From Rufibacter immobilis (GTDB lineage: Bacteria > Bacteroidota > Bacteroidia > Cytophagales > Hymenobacteraceae), in contig NZ_RJJE01000002.1 of assembly GCF_003721565.1 (NCBI RefSeq), positions 1-64,000 on the forward strand: a DNA stretch of 64,000 bases, given 5' to 3'. Below, in pieces: positions 35,068 to 43,781 of this stretch (position 1 is its first letter; every line of letters starts with the position of its first letter). Made by a program: the position numbers and the translations under genes. The notes below the pieces were generated by a model. The model was not told the DNA's origin. It made no database searches and saw only the letters and a list, made by a program, of their open reading frames with translations.

Positions 35068-35368
35068 ACTGCACAGAAAGGACCTGCCCGGAAAACCAGA
35101 CCTCGTATTTCCCAGCAGGAAAAAAATAATCTTCATAAACGGGTGCTACTGGCATATGCACACCTGTAAGTATGGGGCTGTAGTGCCTAAAACTAATACT
35201 GAGTTTTGGCAGACTAAACGACAGTCTAATGTGGACAGGGACATCCGCAATGTAGCTCAATTGAAAGAAATGGGATGGGAAGTGTTTACTGTATGGGAAT
35301 GTGAGACAAAAGATATCAAACAGCTAACAGTAAAGGTAGTAGACTTTTTGGATGATCCCCCTATTTAG
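34949..35368 (+). CDS. vsr: very short patch repair endonuclease Vsr
   Basis: A 139-aa mismatch endonuclease that nicks 5' of T in T:G mismatches arising from deamination at Dcm-type sites. The markers are SRIKSKDTKPEMVIRR, catalytic Asp in GKPDLVFP, CYWHMHTC with His and a zinc Cys, and FWQTKRQSNVDRD. The start is GTG; an ATG 13 codons later is an alternative. It overlaps the nuclease gene by 119 nt in a different frame. Completes a methylase-nuclease-repair trio. Confidence 0.93.
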   Translation: MTDVHNKEQRSFNMSRIKSKDTKPEMVIRRLVHSLGYRFRLHRKDLPGKPDLVFPSRKKIIFINGCYWHMHTCKYGAVVPKTNTEFWQTKRQSNVDRDIRNVAQLKEMGWEVFTVWECETKDIKQLTVKVVDFLDDPPI

Positions 35369-36443
35369 GATATTCACACACCTGATACTCAACTTCCTCT
35401 ATACCTAATCTACAAACAGAATACTGGCAATCCAGACACTTCCCAACTTCTGCTGCATCAATTGCCTCTTTAATTATCATTAGCCCTTTGTACAAGAAAC
35501 TATTATACTTTTTCTGCTCCTCTGTTATTTCCGTTGACTCGCCGTGAGGGGGGAATACCCACACCTTTTCATTATTTAAATATATGTAGCGCCCATTTGG
35601 AGGGAATCCAAACATTTTACCATTCCAAAAGACTCCGTCAATTATATACCTGAGTTCTTTCCGATTGTAGAAAATAGTCTCCTTTAATCCTCCTAAAGCA
35701 TCCACTCTCTTAGGGCATCTTGTTGAAACCTCACCCAATACTCTTAGGACCTTGTAACCAAGATTTGCCTTAAAAAAATTCAGCTTCCTTAACTCCTCTC
35801 TTTTGACAGCCTCTTCTTGTTTTGCTTTCTCAGCCATTTCTAATTGATAGGCTTTTTCTAAGCGGGGATTAAATATCCAATATTTTTGAGACGTTGAGGA
35901 ATTAAAAAAGGCTTCCAACTTCTCCTCATCCAATTCCTGACCAGATAAGTCTATTTCAATACAAGGAATCCCTTTATTTATAAGTTTCTTTCTTTTTAGC
36001 TCGTCTATAAAATGGCTATTAGCAAATTCAATATAGATGGTTCGACTCCTCAGACTTCCAATGGCATCAGGGATTAAAAAACTGTCCCCGACTTTGACTC
36101 TTTGTTCAAGAACCACAGAATCAAAGCTTACCTCACTACCCCTTGTATATAAGGATACTTCATTATTAGGGTTAAAATCATAGTGAAAATCGGGTATAAA
36201 TAACCTTTTAGTTTTGGCCAGAACCGCTTTAGCTAATAAATGCAGAGCTGTTTCATAAGCTCCTGCGCATTCCGCTCCAGACAAGTGTGCAAAATGATGC
36301 GCTTTTATATTTGCTATGTTGTTTTTAGCAACCAGCTCCTCTGAGCAGTTTGAACAAACACAATTACAAGCTCGGCCGTTGGCGACTTCTGAAATGTGTT
36401 TCAATTCACCTCTATTTACCCCATAAGTAAGGAGACGATTCAT
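35361..36443 (-). CDS. CoiA-like (competence-type) nuclease family protein
   Basis: A 360-aa protein. An N-terminal zinc-binding segment CNCVCSNC (26-33) with HHFAHLSGAEC (49-59), and a central nuclease-like block (DAIG, TIYIEFANSHF, KRKKLINKGIPCIEIDLS, about 125-190) match the CoiA-like family, which has a PD-(D/E)XK-type fold. A charged helix (205-240) and a C-terminal Cys group (CLDCQYSVC) follow. CoiA helps process DNA during transformation in Streptococcus, but most relatives lie on mobile islands. The 3' end overlaps vsr by 8 nt, convergent. Confidence 0.75.
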   Translation of the reverse strand: MNRLLTYGVNRGELKHISEVANGRACNCVCSNCSEELVAKNNIANIKAHHFAHLSGAECAGAYETALHLLAKAVLAKTKRLFIPDFHYDFNPNNEVSLYTRGSEVSFDSVVLEQRVKVGDSFLIPDAIGSLRSRTIYIEFANSHFIDELKRKKLINKGIPCIEIDLSGQELDEEKLEAFFNSSTSQKYWIFNPRLEKAYQLEMAEKAKQEEAVKREELRKLNFFKANLGYKVLRVLGEVSTRCPKRVDALGGLKETIFYNRKELRYIIDGVFWNGKMFGFPPNGRYIYLNNEKVWVFPPHGESTEITEEQKKYNSFLYKGLMIIKEAIDAAEVGKCLDCQYSVCRLGIEEVEYQVCEYPK

Positions 36444-36849
36444 AGTATTGGTTTTACAAAGCCATATATGTTATATTATATATAAGCATAAAGCATACCG
36501 AAAATAATAAGGCGAAATGAAAACTCTTTCCTAAATATAAGGCAGGAGATCGCTACGCAAAAAGCAATGCACCAACCAAGGGGAATGAGTAACATTTTAA
36601 GCAGGATTGAGCAGCACTGATTCAGACTTACTAAGTCAAAGAAGGCCATCAACAAAACTATCTGATTCACTAGCCCAGACCCAGAGAAACTACAAGCCCC
36701 TGCCAAGTTTTCAATGCGTCTAACTCAGATGCTACAAGACTTGCGCTTTAGAACTACTACTTTGCAATGAATAAAGAAACCATACAATTATTGAATTAGC
36801 TTTAAAAGAAGAGACCACACTTTATAAAGTGTGGTCTCTTCTTTTAAAG
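36444..36849. other. intergenic region with long palindrome
   Basis: 406 bp. A 76-codon minus-strand frame at 36476 has no ribosome-binding site and is not called. The 70-bp palindrome begins at 36790. The rest is AT-rich with no further structure seen. Confidence 0.5.
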
Positions 36850-36859
36850 CTAATTCAAT
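36790..36859. repeat. perfect 70-bp palindrome
   Basis: A 35-bp arm (36790-36824) and its exact reverse complement (36825-36859) with no spacer; centre acttta/taaagt. The right arm includes the last 10 bp of the DUF262 gene with its stop codon. A-rich outer arms could also make it a terminator for that gene. Confidence 0.93.
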
Positions 36860-38601
36860 CTATCAAGGCTCCATATTTCTAATGCTGCTTTGACTATCTT
36901 ATCCCTCCTCCTTTCAATAGCAGTCTTATCCCAAACAGGATTTGACTTATCAGCAACAAATTCAATGATTTCTTTTTGTTGATTGAGGAGATTATCCTTC
37001 CCATATACTTCTAACTTTTTAGAAAATGCTTTATTCCCAAGAGAACTGTTTTGGGATTGGGCAATAAGCATAAGGTTACCTATACTGTTTAACCAACTCC
37101 CGGAAGAGATACCATCCTTAGGCTCTGCTTCAACTTTATAGGGTCCATAACCATTGGCAACAGGGTCACCATTAGTAGGGGTCTGGGGAGCTATGTGCTC
37201 AATACTTTCATTTCTTATCAAATCCTTAAAAGATACATTATGGGGGACAGGGTGGTTCTTATCAGCCAATTGGAGCTCATATCTCCAAAGCAAATAATTA
37301 TCTACTCGGTTCTGATAAAAATCCCCGCTGTAAAGTTGATTCTTTAAAGAATTGTCATTCCAGTACCACCACCAATTACTTTGCCTAATACTATTGATTG
37401 TACTAGAGATGGTTGTATCTATATCTTCAGCTGACTTGAAAGGTACCAGATAGTGGTTCAATCGTGACTCTATTTCAGCCCTCCCCCCTCGAATAAGGCT
37501 TCTGAAAGTAATGTTCTCGAGCAGCCTTACAAGACGATCTATGGAGGATTCACTTACTCCATACTTATAAGCTTTGATAAGGAAAGGATAAGAAAGAGCC
37601 ATATTGTTCAGGTCTCGCAAATGACGTGTATGAACATCATTAGACTTCTCAACTTTTTCTACGGTCTGAAATGCTTGTGCTAACCCGGATACAAACCCCT
37701 TTATCCATTTCGTTCTTGAATTTAATTCACCCTGCTGCCCAGACTTTGTTTTTATCTTGTTCTTTATGCCTTCAATCACTTCAGCACTATAAAAACCTTG
37801 GCCACTCACAGCTCGCCAGTAATGATTCAGAACTTCATCCTCGTCGAGATTAATGCGAACTATCTGCTTGTATATTTTTGAAAACTCATCCTCTAGATAG
37901 GTAATATTGTCACTGATCTTTTCTTTAGAGCCGCTTGACAAATAAATTTGAAGCATAAAGTATGCTTTAATAATTTCCAGCTTTGACAACTTTTTACCTC
38001 TGTCATTCTGAAATGCGAAAACCTGAGCCGCCTGAACTTTGTCCTTTACAATGAATTCAGTCACAGTTGCGTCTTCAATGATTTGGCACCACCTCTCCAA
38101 GAGTTCGGTAGAAAGAGTTGCAAATTGTTTTGAGAATACCTTCTTAGCATTTCTAATCCTTTCTTTGGAAGTCGTATCCACTTCCTGTGAGTGTCCTTCT
38201 CTCCCTTCAATAATTTCCTCTACAAAGAAATTATTGTCGCTCCGGACAGTTTTGAATTTTTGAGTATCCTCTATTTTGTCTACAAGGTAGCGTGAAGCAA
38301 GAGCATCCAAATCTACTCTGATTTCTTCGCTACTCTTCTTTCTCTCCTCCAATACCCTTCTGAGGACACTAAAGAAGATGACACAGGTTGTAAGCCGCTG
38401 CTGACCATCTATCACATACAACGTTGAGTCATCATTTGACTCGAAAAGAAAATGCCCGAGATAATATTGATTTTCGGCATTTTTCAGGTCTTCGAGAAAT
38501 TGATTGATTTGCTTATCTTCCCAAGAATAGGCTCTTTGATATGATGGTATCTCGAACTTTCTGCTACCTGTCCCAAACAACTGACTAATAGTGCTTTCCA
38601 T
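36850..38601 (-). CDS. DUF262/DUF1524 protein, GmrSD-like putative modification-dependent nuclease
   Basis: A 583-aa protein. The N-terminal DUF262 domain (ParB/Srx-like fold) has IPSYQRAYSW (18-27) and DGQQRLTT (65-72), the NTP-hydrolysing motif of GmrS. The C-terminal DUF1524 HNH-type domain has NESIEHIAPQTP and GNLMLIAQSQNSSLGN (about 465-525). GmrSD cuts glucosylated hydroxymethylcytosine phage DNA; relatives (BrxU, SspE) cut other modified or unmodified DNA. A single-chain fused form is common. Alone on its transcript, ending in the palindrome; defence against phage is inferred. Confidence 0.87.
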   Translation of the reverse strand: MESTISQLFGTGSRKFEIPSYQRAYSWEDKQINQFLEDLKNAENQYYLGHFLFESNDDSTLYVIDGQQRLTTCVIFFSVLRRVLEERKKSSEEIRVDLDALASRYLVDKIEDTQKFKTVRSDNNFFVEEIIEGREGHSQEVDTTSKERIRNAKKVFSKQFATLSTELLERWCQIIEDATVTEFIVKDKVQAAQVFAFQNDRGKKLSKLEIIKAYFMLQIYLSSGSKEKISDNITYLEDEFSKIYKQIVRINLDEDEVLNHYWRAVSGQGFYSAEVIEGIKNKIKTKSGQQGELNSRTKWIKGFVSGLAQAFQTVEKVEKSNDVHTRHLRDLNNMALSYPFLIKAYKYGVSESSIDRLVRLLENITFRSLIRGGRAEIESRLNHYLVPFKSAEDIDTTISSTINSIRQSNWWWYWNDNSLKNQLYSGDFYQNRVDNYLLWRYELQLADKNHPVPHNVSFKDLIRNESIEHIAPQTPTNGDPVANGYGPYKVEAEPKDGISSGSWLNSIGNLMLIAQSQNSSLGNKAFSKKLEVYGKDNLLNQQKEIIEFVADKSNPVWDKTAIERRRDKIVKAALEIWSLDRLN

Positions 38602-39197
38602 TTATAATAAATTAATTATGCTTTATTTTTTGCAAATCAAACTATCTATTTTTGACAATTCAGTTTAAGAGGTTCTCAATATATAGATATTTGCATATAA
38701 TTCCTTTTAATAGATTTCAATCATCTAAATTCTTACACACTTGAGAACCCTGTCACTTACTCTAAAATAGACGTGAGAACTTATTGACTACTTCAATTAG
38801 ATAGCGATTGCATTCCCTTGCTCATTCATTACGACTAGCACGTTATCCTATCTGGACCTAAAGTGGGCTGTTGCCTTAGCTCAAGAATTGAGTTTATGCA
38901 ACACAGAAGCATATTGGTTTAGATTCAATCAATGACGAGTTCAGTTAATATCAGGGTGGACAACCAGGGAATCCCCTAAGATAGTTTTAGCCAAGCTTAA
39001 ACCAATCTAAGATTGTGAACGACTTCTATCGAGAGAGTAACTAATAAACAGGAGAGATAACCAAAGCCAAAGAAAAGAAGCAGATTGACTAGAAGGGGTC
39101 AAAATAGCTTTAGCAATAGGAGATGAATCAAGGAAATCGATTAGTAACTTTGAAAATTGAACCAAATTTTACTATTTGTTTGAGTATTAAAGATTAA
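38602..39197. other. 596-bp gene-free stretch
   Basis: AT-rich region between the divergent DUF262 and membrane-protein genes. The only structure noted is a 9-bp inverted match ggttctcaa/ttgagaacc (38672 and about 38742). No open frame with protein character was found. Confidence 0.5.
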
Positions 39198-39617
39198 ATG
39201 AGAAAAACTAAATGGGTTATCTATACCGTTGGGGTAGGTATCCTGCCACTTTTTGCACGAGCTTTGCTTTCGGCAATATCTGATAAACCCTGGTGTGCAA
39301 TGTTTGTTTTTAATGAGTCGGATCTTGTGACTTATAGCTTGGCTTTGTGCCTTGCTAACATAATTGAGCTAGATGGGATTGAAGAGAGGCAACTGAAGAA
39401 GATACCAAACTTAAAACCAAACTTTAAAACAAAGAACAGGGGTGCGTCGTTATTGATGATAATGGTAGTGATTATTGTATACAGTGCTGTTATCAATGCT
39501 GAGCTTGACAATGGTGCTGGATATGAGAAAGTTAACACTAAAGTTCTTACCGGTATACTGGCGTTGGTTAATACGTTGATTAGCTACAGTATATTCGATA
39601 GAATAAAAAACATATAA
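39198..39617 (+). CDS. unrecognised multi-helix membrane protein
   Basis: A 139-aa protein with about four hydrophobic segments (residues 7-27, 43-56, 84-101, 117-133). No named family is recognised. It is followed after a single base by the gene at 39619, and a terminator closes the pair. A small membrane protein plus an anchored partner on a defence-rich island could be a toxin or abortive-infection effector pair, but nothing in the sequence proves it. Confidence 0.6.
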   Translation: MRKTKWVIYTVGVGILPLFARALLSAISDKPWCAMFVFNESDLVTYSLALCLANIIELDGIEERQLKKIPNLKPNFKTKNRGASLLMIMVVIIVYSAVINAELDNGAGYEKVNTKVLTGILALVNTLISYSIFDRIKNI

Positions 39618-39618
39618 T

Positions 39619-40041
39619 ATGGAGACACTAGTAATGGGCATAACAGTCATTGCGGCTGTAGCTGGTGTTATTGTCGCAATAAGTAACTTTATAGGCACTA
39701 TTCAACTTAAAAGGAATAAACCTCTAGCTGTTGGATTGGAGGGGAACTTCCATAATCCAAGTGAGCCGTTTGAATTCAAACCAGTAGCCGTAGCGAATGA
39801 TGAACTTGAGAAGTTGGAAGAGCTGCACAAAGAGGTTATTAAGCAATATCTAGAAAGCACTAGGTATACTTATAAGTTTAGTACAGAATTAACTCATAAG
39901 TTTGGCACAGAATTAACTTACTTTATATGCACCTCTGATGCTTCCATCAAGTTGATTCAAGCACTTAGGAAGCATCGTAGTGATATAGGGAATGATAAAG
40001 AAGGAAATGCTTTGAATTACTCTCATAAGACTTCACATTAA
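39619..40041 (+). CDS. unrecognised membrane-anchored protein with internal repeat
   Basis: A 140-aa protein with one N-terminal helix (about residues 4-26) and a charged soluble part. A 24-bp tandem duplication (39871-39918) encodes YKFSTELT/HKFGTELT. Its start is one base after the previous stop, so the two genes are almost certainly co-translated. No family or function recognised. Confidence 0.55.
   Translation: METLVMGITVIAAVAGVIVAISNFIGTIQLKRNKPLAVGLEGNFHNPSEPFEFKPVAVANDELEKLEELHKEVIKQYLESTRYTYKFSTELTHKFGTELTYFICTSDASIKLIQALRKHRSDIGNDKEGNALNYSHKTSH
39871..39918 (+). repeat. 24-bp tandem duplication inside a gene
   Basis: Two 24-bp units (tataagtttagtacagaatt... and cataagtttggcacagaatt...) differing at three positions, in frame. 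Confidence 0.85.
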
Positions 40042-40076
40042 CAAAGGCGACCTAAATGGTCGCCTTTGTTTTTAAA
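40041..40076 (+). terminator. intrinsic terminator of the membrane gene pair
   Basis: acaaaggcgacc/ggtcgcctttgt stem followed by tttttaaa; starts at the stop codon. Confidence 0.88.
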
Positions 40077-40271
40077 CTCCCTTTAGCAGCTTCTCTATGA
40101 TCACATCTTAGTGAACTCTGATCTTGTCCTTAGAGCCACCTGACTCTATCTCTACGTGGCTATTTGTTACTCCTATGAAATTGATGCAGCTAGTTAACGT
40201 TGCAAACTGAGCTTCTAAGCCTAAATGCACCCCAAGTTTGGTCCTGAGCCACATTAAGTAACTGATAATAC

Positions 40272-40547
40272 TCAATCCTCGTCTGCACAGGAGCCATTGG
40301 TCGCATTAAACAGTTCTAAAGCTATCAGATAGATGTCTTCGTCATTGGCCTCACACCAATCAAAACAGTCCTGCATAATGTTGTCATACTTGGCTGCGTC
40401 CTCGCCTGTGAATGTTGGCTCTCCTGTATGGATATTCACATAGTCAAAAAATGAGTCATCAGGGTGGAAGTTTACCTCTAGTTCGTTGGTTAGAAAGATG
40501 AAGAATGCAGCAATGTCTTCCTTAGAGTAGATGGTGAACCTTTCCAT
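40272..40547 (-). CDS. acidic hypothetical protein, 91 aa
   Basis: A 91-aa Asp/Glu-rich protein (MERFTIYSKEDIAAFFIF...) with no membrane segment or known motif. Its start lies one base after the stop of the 57-aa gene at 40549, suggesting coupling. Possibly a small regulator, antitoxin-like or DNA-mimic protein; no evidence decides. Confidence 0.5.
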   Translation of the reverse strand: MERFTIYSKEDIAAFFIFLTNELEVNFHPDDSFFDYVNIHTGEPTFTGEDAAKYDNIMQDCFDWCEANDEDIYLIALELFNATNGSCADED

Positions 40548-40548
40548 A

Positions 40549-40722
40549 CTATCCGTTGATTAGGGTGTATAGTGAGGCGCCTTCATAGAACAGCTTAGAG
40601 GTATGATACTGAGTGCTGTACTCCTCTAGTACTCTTACTGAATTACCTACAATCTCAAGGACGGTCAGTGTCTCCTTGTATTGGTTGGTTACTTTCTTGA
40701 GGTGGAATGCTGAAGCGGTCAT
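40549..40722 (-). CDS. 57-aa hypothetical protein upstream of the acidic gene
   Basis: A short frame (MTASAFHLKKVTNQYKETLT...) whose stop is separated by one base from the ATG of the next gene, an arrangement typical of coupled small-gene pairs on mobile elements. No ribosome-binding site is evident. Weakly basic N half; no known family. Confidence 0.45.
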   Translation of the reverse strand: MTASAFHLKKVTNQYKETLTVLEIVGNSVRVLEEYSTQYHTSKLFYEGASLYTLING

Positions 40723-40945
40723 ATCTTAAGTGGTTTGGTATACCGAGTATAGAAGTATCCCATTACATCGCTCTAGTTCCGCAATCAAAACTTAGTAACA
40801 CATTCACACTATTTACTAACATTCTTTATATCTACTAGTCAAAGATGTTCCAGGGCAACGTTCTTCTAGGTTTAAAGCACCTAAACCAAAAACCCTACTT
40901 ACTTCCTTTGCAATAAAATATCTTTAGTTGAGCAAGTGCAACATT

Positions 40946-41572
40946 CTAACTTAAACTTTCTTTAGAGTCAATTACTATCAATCTATCTAAAACTTGTTTT
41001 ATCTGGCCATACTTGCACTCTTCAGGCCCTAAACCTTTTAGACTGCTTAGTGCGATTTTCTTTTGAAAAGGGACCTTCTCATCTAAAACAGAGGTTGGCA
41101 GAATAAAAAACGTCCATTGGTCTAAGTCCAAAGGGTTGACAGTTTCCTTATCTCGGTGATGCAGAAGGCTGAAAACATAGAAGTCACTCCGCCTTTTTGC
41201 CTCTCCTTCGTACTTCCTTGTTTTAATGTTCCATTCTACTGTCGGCCTTATATCAAAACATATTGATGATAGTTTCCCTATATGCCAACTCTGAATATAA
41301 GCGGAGGATTTGATTTCAATCTTACTCCCATTCTGAGCAATCAAATCGTAAGCATCCCATTCCACTCGGACCTTGTCACTGACTCCCAAAGCTGTAGCAA
41401 CAATGTATTCCGCTAGTCGCCCCCTAGATGTATTGTTTAATAAATCAGACATCGACCATTGCCAGAAATCCAAAAGCCGGAAAGTTGTGCACCTAGAGTC
41501 TTTAGTGAAAGCTTCCTGTCCTGTCTTGATAGATATTAATGGTTGGCTTAAAGCTCCCTCTGAATTCTCCAT
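40946..41572 (-). CDS. putative PD-(D/E)XK nuclease (restriction-endonuclease-like fold)
   Basis: A 208-aa protein. GRLAEYIVATALG gives Glu55, WDAYDL gives Asp76, and SKIEIKSSAYIQSW gives Glu86 and Lys88: the E...D-x9-ExK layout of the restriction-endonuclease fold. A GTG five codons upstream is an alternative start. Single-chain nucleases of this layout occur in phage-defence loci and as stand-alone type II-like enzymes. No methyltransferase partner is adjacent. Confidence 0.6.
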   Translation of the reverse strand: MENSEGALSQPLISIKTGQEAFTKDSRCTTFRLLDFWQWSMSDLLNNTSRGRLAEYIVATALGVSDKVRVEWDAYDLIAQNGSKIEIKSSAYIQSWHIGKLSSICFDIRPTVEWNIKTRKYEGEAKRRSDFYVFSLLHHRDKETVNPLDLDQWTFFILPTSVLDEKVPFQKKIALSSLKGLGPEECKYGQIKQVLDRLIVIDSKESLS

Positions 41573-41962
41573 AATTTGATTATTCACTAATACTGGGTTA
41601 TTTCATACAGTTAAATATATAGTTTTGAATATAAACAGGAAGAAAAATGTCTCTTCTGCGCCATTTTTAGGCACTCATAGTGAAGAGTAGTAAGACTCTT
41701 CAGACTTATCAATGATTGCTCACGATTAGCTAGAATAGCATATTTACTGCCTTTAACAGATAAAAAGTAATAAAACTTAGCGAAAGCAAACCTTCCTTAT
41801 CCTTCTAACTTCTTCAATTCCCAACCAAACATCTCTCTTGCCCTTCCCTATCTAAATAATGACGATTTGTCCTATTCAAGACTCTGCGACAAAATGCGAA
41901 CTAGTGTTTCTATTTTGTTGCGGTTTCGGCTATCTTCAGAAAGTTCAACAAATGAGAGACTT
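41573..41962. other. intergenic region before the serine recombinase
   Basis: 390 bp of AT-rich sequence between divergent genes. An in-frame extension of the recombinase upstream of 41963 is open but not conserved in type. No repeat or promoter could be assigned. Confidence 0.45.
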
Positions 41963-42643
41963 ATGAAGAACTTTATAGCCTACTACAGGGTGAGCACCAA
42001 AAAGCAGGGAAGGTCTGGCCTCGGATTAGAAGCTCAGGTAGAAATAGTAAAGCAGCACATTGCTACATCTGGACAAGTGGTTGCTGAGTACACAGAAGTA
42101 GAATCTGGAAAGAAGAACAACAGGCAAGGGCTTAAGCAGGCACTTCAACATTGCCAAACTTCAGGGGCTACCCTCATTATAGCTAAGCTTGACAGGCTAA
42201 GCAGAGATGTAGAGTTCATCTTCTCCCTTAAGAACAGCAGGGTAGACTTTATCTGCTGCGACATTCCAGACTGCAACACACTTACCCTTGGGATATTCGC
42301 TACAATGGCTCAATATGAAAGAGAGAGAATAAGCCAGCGGATAACTGATGCTCTGAAAGCAAAGAAGGCCCGTGGCGAGGTTTGGAATACCTCTAACACA
42401 TTTACAGACGAAGCTAGGGCAAAGGCCTATCAAGCTATCTCTGACAATGCTAGGCAAGCCGATTACATCAACAATGTGCTAGATACCATTCTGCTAATGA
42501 GAGAGAAAGGGAGCAGCTACAGGGACATTGCTGCCCACCTGAATATGAGAGGCAGAACCACTAGGAATGGCAAGCCCTTTACCTCTGTGCAAGTAAGGAG
42601 AATTGAGGTAAGGCACAACGAACTGATCTACAGAGCAGCATAG
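41963..42643 (+). CDS. serine site-specific recombinase (resolvase/invertase family)
   Basis: A 226-aa resolvase-type recombinase. Catalytic Ser11 lies in AYYRVSTKKQGRSGLGLEAQ; AKLDRLSRD and ATMAQYERERISQRI belong to the catalytic domain and E helix. A C-terminal helix-turn-helix (about 170-220) ends in a short tail. ATG 41963 is chosen over the upstream open frame because it gives the normal N terminus. It could resolve or invert segments of the element. Followed by the AbiC-like gene 38 nt later. Confidence 0.9.
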   Translation: MKNFIAYYRVSTKKQGRSGLGLEAQVEIVKQHIATSGQVVAEYTEVESGKKNNRQGLKQALQHCQTSGATLIIAKLDRLSRDVEFIFSLKNSRVDFICCDIPDCNTLTLGIFATMAQYERERISQRITDALKAKKARGEVWNTSNTFTDEARAKAYQAISDNARQADYINNVLDTILLMREKGSSYRDIAAHLNMRGRTTRNGKPFTSVQVRRIEVRHNELIYRAA

Positions 42644-42681
42644 TACCTAAGACTGACACTTTTTCCATATTTTTGCCCTTT

Positions 42682-43746
42682 ATGGCAAATGAGAAAAAAC
42701 ACTTAGAAATAGATTGGGCTTATATATGGTCGGTAGACTTTCTATTTGATGCAATGAAAGTTGCAACCTTTGTTATTGGAGTATTACTGCTATTCTTAAG
42801 TATTTTCCTTATCCCAATTTATTTAATTGACCAACCTGTTTTTGTAGATAAATTCCAAAATACAGGAGTAGTAGGAGACACTTTTGGAGGTTTAACAGCA
42901 CCAATCATAGCTTTTATTGGGGCAATCTTAACATTCTTTGCTTTCTATGTTCAGTACGAAGCAAATCAAGCTCAAAACTTAAATTTCAAAATCCAGCAAT
43001 TTGAAGGAATATTCTTTGAGATGGTTCGGCTACACAGAGATAATGTAGCTGAAATTGAAGTAAATGGGAAGCGAGCAAGGAATGCTTTTGTGGAACTTAA
43101 AAAAGACTTCAACTTTTTATACAGGACAATAAAGGGAGTAGACAAAAATGCTTACATCATTGAGCCTATAAAGAGAATAGAAGCAACTTACCTCTTTTTT
43201 TATCTAGGACTTAACTACAACAAGGAAGTGTTAGAACATCATCTTAATAAAATTGTAGGCGAAATAAACTATTATGATGATGCTTTTGGCAAGAATGTAA
43301 GCTTTAGCAAAACACTAATCAGTTACTTACCCTACGATGTTGCCAAGCAAAATGAAATAGATAAAGAATGGGCAGAGGACGATTTTTATAGACCCAGTCA
43401 TAGAATAGGTTTACAAGACCAAAGTGGATTCCAATCTCAACTTGGCCATTATTTCAGACATTTATTTCAAACAGTCAAATTTGTTCATAACTCTGATTTC
43501 TTAACCCCTAATCAAAAGTACAATTACGTTAAAACATTACGAGCGCAGTTATCCACTTATGAACAAGCGCTTCTTTTTTACAATTCTGTTTCAACATTTG
43601 GCAAGAAGTGGGAGCTTGAACCTGAGGACGAACATAGCAAACTAATTTCAACTTATCATCTTATCAAGAATTTGCCTTTAAAGGGGTTTACTGAAGACAT
43701 TCAACCAGATGAAATTTACCCTAAAGTTGATTATGAATTAAAGTAA
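42682..43746 (+). CDS. putative phage abortive infection protein (putAbiC-like)
   Basis: A 354-aa protein with two membrane helices (about residues 25-50 and 75-95) and a helical cytosolic domain containing NFKIQQFEGIFFEMVRLHRDN and LGHYFRHLFQTVKFV, hallmarks of the putAbiC family related to lactococcal AbiC. The family is linked to abortive infection. ATG 42682 is chosen over a TTG three codons upstream. Lies directly after the recombinase; no other partner gene. Confidence 0.8.
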   Translation: MANEKKHLEIDWAYIWSVDFLFDAMKVATFVIGVLLLFLSIFLIPIYLIDQPVFVDKFQNTGVVGDTFGGLTAPIIAFIGAILTFFAFYVQYEANQAQNLNFKIQQFEGIFFEMVRLHRDNVAEIEVNGKRARNAFVELKKDFNFLYRTIKGVDKNAYIIEPIKRIEATYLFFYLGLNYNKEVLEHHLNKIVGEINYYDDAFGKNVSFSKTLISYLPYDVAKQNEIDKEWAEDDFYRPSHRIGLQDQSGFQSQLGHYFRHLFQTVKFVHNSDFLTPNQKYNYVKTLRAQLSTYEQALLFYNSVSTFGKKWELEPEDEHSKLISTYHLIKNLPLKGFTEDIQPDEIYPKVDYELK

Positions 43747-43781
43747 TCGCAACCCAGTTCCTTATTCTACCTGTCATTAAA

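Noticed and set aside
36476-36706. 76-codon minus-strand hydrophobic frame
   Set aside because: AT-rich intergenic translation without a start signal; hydrophobicity alone is not enough.
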